In this document: piece by piece, positions 8,863 to 16,827 of the stretch
Numbering within the stretch: the stretch's first letter is position 1
Layout of the letters: each line of letters starts with the position of its first letter
From: Frankia sp. QA3
GTDB lineage: Bacteria; Actinomycetota; Actinomycetes; Frankiales; Frankiaceae
Assembly: GCF_000262465.1 (NCBI RefSeq)
Contig: NZ_CM001489.1
Span: 744,409 to 808,408 of the forward strand
Direction of reading: 5' to 3'
DNA: 64,000 nucleotides
Translations under genes and position numbers: made by a program
The notes under the pieces: model-generated
Told to the model about the DNA's origin: nothing
What the model saw: only the letters and a program-made list of their open reading frames with translations
Databases searched by the model: none

Positions 8863-10110
8863 ATGCGGATCGTCTGCGTCGGCGGCGGACCGGCCGGGTT
8901 CTACTTCGCGATCTCGACGAAGCTGCGCGATCCCGCCCACGAGGTCACGGTGATCGAACGTGACCCGCCGGGAGCCACCTACGGCTGGGGGGTCGTCTAC
9001 TGGGACAACCTGTTGGACGTCTTCTTCCGCAACGATCCCGCCAGCGCGCGCGACATCCGGGCGCAGTCCACCCTCTGGCAGGAGCAGCGCATCAGCGTCG
9101 AGGGGGCGGGGGCGGCCTATCTCGCCGGATACGGCTTCAGCATGCAGCGGGCGGCGCTGCTCGACATCCTCGCGCGGCGCGCCATCGCGCTCGGGGTCAG
9201 GGTCGAGTACCGCCACGAGATCGACGATCTGGGTCCGTTCGCCGACGCCGACCTGATCGTGGCGTCCGACGGTGCGAACAGCCGAGTGCGCCAGGCGGGC
9301 GGGGACCTGTTCGGGACCAGCGTCACGACCGGGAGCAACCCCTACATCTGGCTGGGTACGGACAGGTTCTTCGACAGCTTCGCCTTCGCCTTCGAACGGA
9401 CGCCGGCGGGTTGGATCTGGTGCCACGCCTACCCGTCCAGCGCGGGCCTGAGCACGTGCATCGTGGAGTGCACCCGGCGGACCTGGGAGGGGCTCGGCTT
9501 CGACGAGCGCGGCGACGAGGACACGCTGCGGGAGCTGGAGAAGATCTTCGCTGAGCCGTTGGACGGCCATGCGCTCATCAGCCAGTGCCGCGGCCGGACC
9601 GCGCGCTGGCAGCGCTTCACCGAGATCACCAATCAGCGCTGGTACCACGACAACGTCGTGCTGCTCGGCGACGCCGCCCACACGACCCATTTCACCCTGG
9701 GGTCCGGGACGGCGTTGGCGATCGTCGACGCGGTCATGCTCGCGCAGATCCTCTACGACAACAACGACGATCTGACCGCCGCACTACGGTCGTTCGACGC
9801 CCGGGGCCGGATGGCCCTGCACCCGGTGCAGGCGGCGGCGCGGACCAGCATGGCCTGGTTCGAGCAGGCGGACCGGTACCTCGACCGGGACGCGGTGTCG
9901 TTCGCCTACGCGATGGCGGGTCGCCACGGCCGCCAGCCGCCGTGGCGCTACCAGGTGCACCGTGCCACCCAGGTCCCGGCGATCCGCCGGGCGCTGCGCG
10001 GCCTGCACTCGGGCAGCCGATGGTGTCTGGCCCGCCGCCGGGGTGAACCGGCACCGTCGCGGGCCAAGCCGCCCGTGCGGGCCGAGCCGCCCGCGCGGGC
10101 GGACCGGTAG
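8863..10110 (+). CDS. FAD-dependent aromatic monooxygenase, VioD / salicylyl-CoA hydroxylase-like
   Basis: Group A flavoprotein monooxygenase of 415 residues. The start ATG 8863 has AGGGGG 6 bases upstream; the open frame further upstream is non-coding. Motifs: nucleotide-binding GGGPAG (residues 7-12), GWGVVYWDN (near 41), the DG motif in ASDGANS (134-140) and the FAD-ribityl GD motif LGDAAHTTH (near 269). The run from NPYIWLGT through the HAYPSS segment to STCIVECT resembles the tryptophan-5-hydroxylase-type enzyme VioD and the salicylyl-CoA 5-hydroxylase group, which hydroxylate indole or aryl rings. It follows the Trp-repeat peptide by 237 bases on the same strand and may act on its indole rings. 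A free aromatic or CoA-thioester substrate is equally possible. The family call is firm; the substrate is speculative. Confidence 0.85.
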   Translation: MRIVCVGGGPAGFYFAISTKLRDPAHEVTVIERDPPGATYGWGVVYWDNLLDVFFRNDPASARDIRAQSTLWQEQRISVEGAGAAYLAGYGFSMQRAALLDILARRAIALGVRVEYRHEIDDLGPFADADLIVASDGANSRVRQAGGDLFGTSVTTGSNPYIWLGTDRFFDSFAFAFERTPAGWIWCHAYPSSAGLSTCIVECTRRTWEGLGFDERGDEDTLRELEKIFAEPLDGHALISQCRGRTARWQRFTEITNQRWYHDNVVLLGDAAHTTHFTLGSGTALAIVDAVMLAQILYDNNDDLTAALRSFDARGRMALHPVQAAARTSMAWFEQADRYLDRDAVSFAYAMAGRHGRQPPWRYQVHRATQVPAIRRALRGLHSGSRWCLARRRGEPAPSRAKPPVRAEPPARADR

Positions 10111-10137
10111 CGTCGCGCCTCGCCGCCGCGGGGCGCG

Positions 10138-13100
10138 TCAGAGCAGGACACCCACCCGGTCGCCCTCGAGGATCGCGGCGTGCGCGCGGCGCGGAGCCAG
10201 ACAGTCACCGACCCGGTGTAGCTCGAACGAGGCATCCTCGCGCAGCGCGGACCACAGGGTGTCCTCCGCCCGGGGGGGTTCGGTGTGGACCACCCAGTCC
10301 ACGGTGTGGCGTCGCACCGCCCCGGTGGGATGGTGCGTCACGCTCACTGTCAGCCCGTCGGCGCGCACGGAGTCCCCGTGGGGACCAGATGGTCCGGATG
10401 GTCCGGGAACCGGGTGGGCGGCGGCGATGCCCGTCACGACGAGGTCACCGGCCTGCCGGATGCCCAGGGCGGCCGCCCGCCGGTTCCACCGCTCCAGGTC
10501 CAGGGTGAGGCCGAGGTCCTGGCCGACGACCATCGCGTCGCTGATCACCGTCACGTCGGCGCCGCGGGCGGCGAGCAGCTCCGCCACCGAGGGGGCCTGG
10601 TGGAAGCCGGTGCCGTCCACCACGAGCACCCGCCCGTGCGGGCGGGCCGCGCCGGTCAGAACCTCCCGCACGTCGACGATCCGTGGCTCGTCACCCGCCC
10701 AGTCGGGCCGGGCCGGCCGGGCACCGGTGGCGAGGACGACGGCGTCGGGGGCGGCGGTGCGCAGCAGGTCGCTGTCGGCGACGGTGCCCAGCAGCACCTC
10801 GACGCCGAGCCCGCCCAGCCGGGTGGCGAGGTCGTCGACCAGCGCACGCAGCCCGCCCCGGCCCGGCAGCGCCGCGGCGAGCCGCACCTGCCCGCCGAGC
10901 CGGTCGGAACGCTCGACCACGGTGACGCGGTGGCCGCGCCCGGCCGCGGTGACGGCGGCCCGCAGACCACCCGGGCCGCCCCCGACGACGTACACCCGCC
11001 GCCCGCGCCGGCGCGGCGGTGCCACCGCCACCGCCTCCCGGCCCGCCCGCGGGTTGACCAGGCAGCCCAGCCAGCGGTTGCGGCCCGTCCGGCCCACGCA
11101 CTCCTGGTTGCATGCCACGCAGGTGCCGCCTTCGCCGCGGCCGCCCGCACGGGCCCCCGTGGCGAAGGCGGGGTCGGCGATCTGGCCGCGGACCACCCCG
11201 ACGAGATCGGCCTGACCGGCGGCCAGGACCCGCTCGGCCTGCGCCGGGTCGGTGAACCTGCCGACGGCGACGACCGGCAGGCCGACCGCCGCCCGGATCG
11301 CCGCCGCGATGTGCGCCGCGTAGCCCGGGCGGACCTGCATGCTCGGCACGATCAGGGGCAGCGTCGAGGTGGCGACGCCGATCGCCGTGTTGAGGTAGTC
11401 GACCGCGCCGGTGGCGTCGACCATCGTCGCGACGGCGACCGCCTCGTCGAGGGTGACGCCCCCCTCGACCCCGTCGTCGCCGCACAGCCGCACCCCCAGG
11501 ACCCGGCCGGGCCCGATCGCCCTGCGCACCGCGTCGATGATCTCCAGCAGCAGCCGGGCCCGGTTCGCGAGCGGGCCGCCGTAGCGGTCGGTGCGCCGGT
11601 TCGTCACCGGCGCCAGGAACCCGCGGATGAGGGAGCTGTGCGAACACTGCACCTCGACGCCGTCGAAGCCGCCCGCCGCGGCGTGCGCGGCCGCGCGGGC
11701 GAAGCCGGCTACCACCTCGGAGATCTCGGATTCCTCCAGCGCCTTGGGCACCTCGCGGAACATCGGGTCCGGGATCGCGCTCGGCGCCCACACGGGCAGC
11801 CTGGTGTACGTCGAGGCAGACTGCCCGCCGTTGTGGTTGAGCTGGGCGAGGACCGGTACCCCGTGCGCGTGGACCGCGTCGGCGATACGCCGCAGGCCGG
11901 GGATGACCGCCGGATCGAAACCGCGGATCATCTTCTCGTAGGGGCGGTCACCGGGATGGGTGGCGAGCTCCTCCGTGATGACCATCCCCGTTCCGCCGGC
12001 CGCCCGAGCGGCGTAGTAGGCGGCGTGGCGCGCGTTCGGCAGGCCCTCGTCGGCGTAGTTCGTCAGGTGCGCGCAGAACACGATCCGGTTGCGGACCGTC
12101 AGCGGCCCGATCTGCCGCGGTGTGAACAGCCCCGGATGTTCGCTCGTCGCCGCGTCGCCCGGACCGGCGGGCCCGGCCTCCCGCGGCCCGCCCGGGGCAT
12201 CCGCCGTCGCGGCGGGTCGGCCCTGGCCCGGTCCGGGGACGCGATGGCCCGCCCGGGGGGCGTCGCACTGGCCGGCGCCGATCTCCAGCGCTCGGCGACG
12301 GCCTTCCAGGACGGCCTCGAGGACGGTCCGCGGCGCGATCGCGTCCCCCGCCCGGGGCAGGCCCGGGCGGCGCGTGTGCAGCGTGTCCCGCGGCAGCCGG
12401 GGACCGCAGTCGATGACGGCGGCGCAGGCGAGGATCTGCCGCTCGGCGGTCCACACGTCCTCCAGGACGAGCCCGTCCCGACCGATCTCGCGCACCCGGG
12501 AGCGCACCCGCCGGCGGACCCCGGCGCGGGCCAGTCGCACGCTCGCGGGCGCGAGGTCGCCGGCGGCCAGGCGGGCGCCCACCACCGGGTCGGGCGTGAC
12601 GATCGTGACCGGGCGGCCGAGCGCGGCCAGCCACTGCGCGGTCGCCACCCCCACGGGTCCCCCGATCGGGTCATGAACCACCACCGGCCCCGGGGGGAGG
12701 ATCGCCGGCCCCGCCGCCAGGACGTCGACCACGTCGAGGACGTCGAGGACGTCGATCGTCGCTGTGGCGTTGGGGGTGGGCAGGTCCGTCCGTTCGGGGA
12801 GCGGCGCCGGGACCGAGCCGGTGGCGAGCAGCACGGCGCGGCCGGTCGCCCGGTGCCGGTCGATCTCCTCGGTGCCGATGTCGGTGTTCAGGCAGATCCG
12901 AACGCCGAGCCGGTGGCACTCGGCCACCCACCAGTCGGCCAGCCGGGCCAGCCGGTCGCGCCCGGCCCCCCGGGCCGCGATCCGCAGCGTCCCGCCGAGG
13001 CGGGCCGTGCGCTCGGCCAGCCGGACCCGGTGTCCGCGGGTGGCCAGCACGCGCGCGGCCTCCAGCCCGGCCGGGCCACCACCGACGACGAGGACATCCA

Positions 13101-14283
13101 CCGGGGTCGGGGCGCGCCCGCCTGGTTGGGGTTCGACGGTCTCGTGGCCGCTGCCGGGTTCGCCGATGCAGCTCACCACCGGGTTGCGGACATCCCGGAC
13201 CTGGCATGCCTGGTTGCACAGCACGCAGGGACGCACGCGGTGGCCCTGACCCGCGCGGGCCAGGGCCACCAGGTCCGGCTCCGCGATGAGGGCGCGGGTC
13301 ATCTCCACGACGTCGGCGGCCGCGGCGTCGAGGGCATGCTCGGCGTCGGCAACGTCCACCACACTGCCCTGCAGGACGACGGGCACCCGGCCGGCGGCGG
13401 CGTGCCGCATCTGGCGGGCGAGGTCGGTGTTGAAGGCGGGCGGGGTGGCCGCGTCCGGCCGGTAGGCGCCCGTCGCGAACGGGCCGCCGCGAACGACGAC
13501 GAGCAGGTCGGCGAGCCCGGCGAGCGCGGCGACCTGCCCGGCCGCCAGCTGCGGGGTGATGCCCGCCCAGGGCGCCAGCTCGTCGCAGCACAGCCGAAGG
13601 CCGAGAATCCGCGCGCCGCCGATGGCCGCGCGGACCGCCGCGAGGACCTCGCGGGTCAGGCGGAGCCGGTCCCGGCCATAGCCGTCGGCGCGCCGGTTCG
13701 TCAGCCCCGAGTGGAACTGCCGCAGCAGGGAGAACACCCCGGCGTCGATCTCGACTCCGTCGAGCCCGGCCGCCACCGCCCGTTCGGCCCCGGCCGCGAA
13801 ACCCGCGATGATGCCTGCGATTCCGCTCTGGTCCAGTTCGGCAGGGACCTCCCGGCTCACCACATCGGCCACCGCGGAGGGTGCCCACAGCGGCTGTTGG
13901 GACCATGCGCTCGACCCCTGCCCGCCCGCATGGCCCAGGCCGGCCAGCAGCACGGTCCCGTGCGGGCGGACCGCCCGGGCCAGAGCCGCCCAGCCGGGCC
14001 CGCAGTCGGCGGCCAGCGGGGCCCGTTCGTAGGGCCAGTCGTCGGGGGTGACCGAGGCGGTCTCGGTGACGATGACACCGGCGCCGCCCGCCGCCCGCCG
14101 CCCGTAGTAGGCGACGTGCCGTTCGGACAGCGCCCGCCCGCGGCTCAGGTTGGTCTCGTGCGGCCCGAACAGGACCCGGGAGGGCGCGCGCCGCCCGGCG
14201 CGCAGGACGATCGGCTGACTCAGTCGGGTGGCTGTGACCACCGCTCGGACGGGCGGTGCGCCCGCCGGTTCCCCGGGCCGCAT
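10138..14283 (-). CDS. Fused mycofactocin-type FadH/OYE oxidoreductases 1 and 2
   Basis: Single 1381-codon frame encoding two complete 2,4-dienoyl-CoA-reductase-like enzymes in tandem. Each half has an FMN TIM barrel, a 4Fe-4S site with C-x2-C-x3-C-x11-C (near 350-370 and 1050-1072) and an FAD/NAD(P) domain (VVGGGPAGLEAA near 395; VVGGGPGGLRAA near 1095). A Pro/Gly/Ala linker at about 660-710 joins them. The N-terminal half (FGPHETNLSRGRALSERH) matches my memory of mycofactocin-system OYE 1, and the C-terminal half (FCAHLTNYADEGLPNARH) that of OYE 2. These are normally separate proteins that may use mycofactocin as redox carrier. A MftR-like TetR gene is divergent. No mftA-F genes lie in the window. 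The start ATG 14283 lacks a strong ribosome site. Confidence 0.85.
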   Translation of the reverse strand: MRPGEPAGAPPVRAVVTATRLSQPIVLRAGRRAPSRVLFGPHETNLSRGRALSERHVAYYGRRAAGGAGVIVTETASVTPDDWPYERAPLAADCGPGWAALARAVRPHGTVLLAGLGHAGGQGSSAWSQQPLWAPSAVADVVSREVPAELDQSGIAGIIAGFAAGAERAVAAGLDGVEIDAGVFSLLRQFHSGLTNRRADGYGRDRLRLTREVLAAVRAAIGGARILGLRLCCDELAPWAGITPQLAAGQVAALAGLADLLVVVRGGPFATGAYRPDAATPPAFNTDLARQMRHAAAGRVPVVLQGSVVDVADAEHALDAAAADVVEMTRALIAEPDLVALARAGQGHRVRPCVLCNQACQVRDVRNPVVSCIGEPGSGHETVEPQPGGRAPTPVDVLVVGGGPAGLEAARVLATRGHRVRLAERTARLGGTLRIAARGAGRDRLARLADWWVAECHRLGVRICLNTDIGTEEIDRHRATGRAVLLATGSVPAPLPERTDLPTPNATATIDVLDVLDVVDVLAAGPAILPPGPVVVHDPIGGPVGVATAQWLAALGRPVTIVTPDPVVGARLAAGDLAPASVRLARAGVRRRVRSRVREIGRDGLVLEDVWTAERQILACAAVIDCGPRLPRDTLHTRRPGLPRAGDAIAPRTVLEAVLEGRRRALEIGAGQCDAPRAGHRVPGPGQGRPAATADAPGGPREAGPAGPGDAATSEHPGLFTPRQIGPLTVRNRIVFCAHLTNYADEGLPNARHAAYYAARAAGGTGMVITEELATHPGDRPYEKMIRGFDPAVIPGLRRIADAVHAHGVPVLAQLNHNGGQSASTYTRLPVWAPSAIPDPMFREVPKALEESEISEVVAGFARAAAHAAAGGFDGVEVQCSHSSLIRGFLAPVTNRRTDRYGGPLANRARLLLEIIDAVRRAIGPGRVLGVRLCGDDGVEGGVTLDEAVAVATMVDATGAVDYLNTAIGVATSTLPLIVPSMQVRPGYAAHIAAAIRAAVGLPVVAVGRFTDPAQAERVLAAGQADLVGVVRGQIADPAFATGARAGGRGEGGTCVACNQECVGRTGRNRWLGCLVNPRAGREAVAVAPPRRRGRRVYVVGGGPGGLRAAVTAAGRGHRVTVVERSDRLGGQVRLAAALPGRGGLRALVDDLATRLGGLGVEVLLGTVADSDLLRTAAPDAVVLATGARPARPDWAGDEPRIVDVREVLTGAARPHGRVLVVDGTGFHQAPSVAELLAARGADVTVISDAMVVGQDLGLTLDLERWNRRAAALGIRQAGDLVVTGIAAAHPVPGPSGPSGPHGDSVRADGLTVSVTHHPTGAVRRHTVDWVVHTEPPRAEDTLWSALREDASFELHRVGDCLAPRRAHAAILEGDRVGVLL

Positions 14284-14396
14284 CGATCTCCTCTACGGTG
14301 ATGGTGGGTCGCCGTGGGGGACGGCCCGGGGGCAGCAGGACCGGCGTGTCGACGACGCGGGCCGTCCGGGCGTCGCCCGCCGCCTCGGACATTAGT

Positions 14397-14409
14397 GGCA
14401 CTCGGTGCC
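14397..14409. promoter_or_regulatory. Candidate TetR operator
   Basis: GGCAC-TCG-GTGCC, a perfect 5-bp dyad in the 151-bp gap between the divergent OYE fusion and TetR genes. It lies 26 bases before the TetR start, a usual place for autoregulation. This rests on symmetry and position only. Confidence 0.4.
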
Positions 14410-14434
14410 GAAAGTGAAGTGAGGTGAGGGGCGA

Positions 14435-15049
14435 GTGGTCCCCCCCGTTGTGACCATGGGTGCCGACAGTCGGCGCACCGGCCGCCGGCCCGCCACCAGC
14501 GCGGCGGAGCTCGAGCACCTCGCCCTGCAGATCTTCGCCGAGCGGGGGTTCGAGGAGACCACCGTCGACGACATCGCCCGGGCGGCCGGGATCGGGCGGC
14601 GCACCTTCTTCCGCTACTTCGCCTCCAAGAACGATGTCCCCTGGGGGGACTTCGACGGCCAGCTCGAGGTCATGCGCGCGTCGCTGGCGGCCGCGGGAGC
14701 GGGCGAACCGATGCTTGCCGTGCTGCGCCGGGCGATTCTCGACTTCAACACCTATCCGCCCGCGGAGGGCGCCTGGCTGCGCCGCCGGATGACGCTCATC
14801 CTGCGTACCCCTGCCCTGCAGGCGCACTCGACGCTGCGCTACGCAAGTTGGCGCGAGGTCATCGCCGAGTTCGTCGCCCGCCGGGTCGGTCAACCGGCGG
14901 ACGCCCTGACACCGCAGGCGGTCGCGGCGGCACATCTCGGGGTCGCGGTCACCGCGTACGAGCAGTGGCTGCGGGAGGAGGGCGCGGACCTGGTCGCGAT
15001 CCTCGACGAGGCGCTCGGGCTGCTTGCGACCGGTTTCGAGGCGTTCTGA
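14435..15049 (+). CDS. TetR-family regulator, MftR-like
   Basis: 204-residue one-component repressor. The N-terminal helix-turn-helix reads TTVDDIARAAGIGRRTFFRYFASKNDV, residues about 44-70 (given in part: ARAAGIGRRTFFRYF). The sequence FASKNDVPWGDFDGQL and the ligand-domain tail ending in EGADLVAILDEALGLL match the mycofactocin-system regulator MftR, which in mycobacteria represses mft genes and responds to long-chain acyl-CoA. GTG 14435 has GAGGGG 7 bases upstream, so I prefer it to ATG 14456, which has none. It is divergent from the OYE fusion, so it probably controls that gene and itself. Ligand and targets are inferred. Confidence 0.85.
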   Translation: MVPPVVTMGADSRRTGRRPATSAAELEHLALQIFAERGFEETTVDDIARAAGIGRRTFFRYFASKNDVPWGDFDGQLEVMRASLAAAGAGEPMLAVLRRAILDFNTYPPAEGAWLRRRMTLILRTPALQAHSTLRYASWREVIAEFVARRVGQPADALTPQAVAAAHLGVAVTAYEQWLREEGADLVAILDEALGLLATGFEAF

Positions 15050-15178
15050 CGGCCGGATGGCCGTAACTCGCGGTGACGATCGACCCGCTCGCGCCGCAAC
15101 GAAAAGTAGTCACATCATTGCGGCGAGCGGTAGCGCTCTGGCGCCGAAGCTGCGAGGCTGTGCACCCATCGAAGCGGT

Positions 15179-15202
15179 CCGATGACTCTGGGGAGTCATC
15201 GG
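15179..15202 (+). promoter_or_regulatory. 10-bp hairpin in the 5' region of the low-complexity gene
   Basis: CCGATGACTC and GAGTCATCGG are separated by a 4-base loop (TGGG), and end 29 bases before the ATG at 15232. A tight stem so close to the ribosome site may be an RNA control element or a dimer-binding operator. Confidence 0.45.
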
Positions 15203-15231
15203 CTGGCCGGTTGACGGGGAGGAAGCGCTCC

Positions 15232-16818
15232 ATGGCAAGCACGAGCTCCAGGAACGGCGCCGAGCCGAGCAGTGCTGGTACGCGCGAGAGCACCATCGCC
15301 GGGGCCTCGGCCAGCCCGACCGCCGTGCCGCCCTCAGGATCACCTGCCGGGGGCGGCACCCCGCCGGGTGATGGGAGCTCGCAGCCGGGCACGGCATCCG
15401 CGCCTGTGCCCGAGGAGACGCCCGCGCCGCAGGCCAGCTCCGCCAGCACGTCCCCCGGCACCACCGGCTCCGGGTCCACCGGCTCCGGGTCCAGCGGCTC
15501 CGGGTCCAGCGGCTCCGGGTCCAGCGGCTCCGGGTCCAGCGGCTCCGGGTCCACCGGCTCCGGGTCCAGCGAGTCCGGGTCCAGCGAGTCCGGGTCCAGC
15601 GAGTCCGGGACGACCACCGAGAGGGCTGGCACCGCCAGGGCCAGCACCGGCAAGGCCGGCAGCGAAAGGTCCACCGCGGCGAAGGCCAGCACCGCGAGGA
15701 CCAGCACCGCGAAGGCCGCCACCGGGAAGGAGGGAGAGGCCGGGAAGGCGGGAGAGGCTGGGAAGGCGGGAGAGGCGAGGTCGGCGAGCGCGAAGACCGC
15801 CGCCGCGTCCGGCGCCGCGGGCTCGGCCACCACGGCGAGGCCGGCGTCGAGCAGGTCCACCGCCACGGGGGCGGCCGGGTCGCGGTCCACCTCCGCGCGC
15901 GTCAGCTCCACCCGGGCGAGCACAACCCGGGCTGCCTCCGCCCGCCCGTCGTCCGCGCGTTCGTCCGCCGCGGCGACGCCGGCGGAAGCGGCCTCGGCCA
16001 GGACAACCACCGGGACCACGGGGCGGGCCGCCGGCACCCGCTCGACCACCGTGCGGGCAGGAGCCGCCCCAACGAGCCCCGCCGGCAGGTCGGCGGCGGG
16101 CAGCCGGAGCACCTCGACCCGATCCACGAGCAGCCGGGCCGCCGCTGCGGCCCGTACCGGGACGTCGCGGGCCACCACGACCCGGCCAGCGCCGGGCCGG
16201 GCGGCGGCCACGACGTCGGGCCGTGCGGTAAGCGGACGCACCACCGCCCGGAAGGGGGGCGGCAGTCGGGTGACGGCCTCCACCGCCGTTCGGGTGACCT
16301 CCGTCCCCGCGGGGGGCGCAGCTGAGACGCACCGTCGCGCGGGCACTCCGACGGAGGTGCGAACGGCCACGCTGCGCCTGCCCTTCGTCACCGCCCACTT
16401 CGAGGTCTCCCCGCCGCCCGCGCCCGGCGGCCAGATCCGGTTGGGGCCGCTGAGCCTGCCCACCCCGGGTCGCACCGCCTACTACCTGGGGCTGGGTACG
16501 CTCGCGGTGGTCGAGCTGATCGAATGGCCGGTTGCGCTGGCCATCGCGGCCGGCACCTACGTGGCCGGGCATGCCGTGGGACCGCGGGCCGCTGCTCCCC
16601 GGGAGCGGGAGGCCGAGGTCGAGATCAGCGCGGAGCTGCCCACCAGCCTCGGCCCGCGCGGGCTGTGGCGGCGGTTCCGGCATTCCGAGCACGGCCTCGG
16701 CGGGCTGCCCGGCGGCAACGGTCACACCGGGAATGGTCACCACGGGCGTGATCACGAGGGCCGTGGTCACAACGGATATGGCGGTGGTGGCGCCGCTCGG
16801 CCTCGGTCCCGGGGATAG
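15232..16818 (+). CDS. Low-complexity protein with C-terminal membrane segment
   Basis: 528-residue protein of unknown function. The start ATG 15232 has GGGGAGGAAG upstream. After a Ser/Thr/Pro N-terminus comes a run of SGSGS-type five-residue repeats (15-bp DNA units, about 15465-15610). A long Ala/Thr/Ser/Arg-rich region follows, with AKAST and EAGKAG repeats. Only the last 150 residues look folded: a segment reading TLRLPFVTAHFEVSPP, a hydrophobic stretch (YYLGLGTLAVVELIEWPVAL) and a Gly/His-rich tail. It ends 9 bases before the CtpI-like ATPase, so it is very likely in the same operon and may be an accessory protein. The repeats suggest a length-variable disordered linker. No domain family recognised. 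Confidence 0.7.
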   Translation: MASTSSRNGAEPSSAGTRESTIAGASASPTAVPPSGSPAGGGTPPGDGSSQPGTASAPVPEETPAPQASSASTSPGTTGSGSTGSGSSGSGSSGSGSSGSGSSGSGSTGSGSSESGSSESGSSESGTTTERAGTARASTGKAGSERSTAAKASTARTSTAKAATGKEGEAGKAGEAGKAGEARSASAKTAAASGAAGSATTARPASSRSTATGAAGSRSTSARVSSTRASTTRAASARPSSARSSAAATPAEAASARTTTGTTGRAAGTRSTTVRAGAAPTSPAGRSAAGSRSTSTRSTSSRAAAAARTGTSRATTTRPAPGRAAATTSGRAVSGRTTARKGGGSRVTASTAVRVTSVPAGGAAETHRRAGTPTEVRTATLRLPFVTAHFEVSPPPAPGGQIRLGPLSLPTPGRTAYYLGLGTLAVVELIEWPVALAIAAGTYVAGHAVGPRAAAPREREAEVEISAELPTSLGPRGLWRRFRHSEHGLGGLPGGNGHTGNGHHGRDHEGRGHNGYGGGGAARPRSRG

Positions 16819-16827
16819 CCCCCGCAC

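Noticed and set aside
10285..14301. Uninterrupted plus-strand frame of 1338 codons opposite the OYE fusion
   Set aside because: It is the antisense shadow of a high-GC gene; its product is His/Arg/Pro-rich without any domain, while the minus strand has full motif sets.
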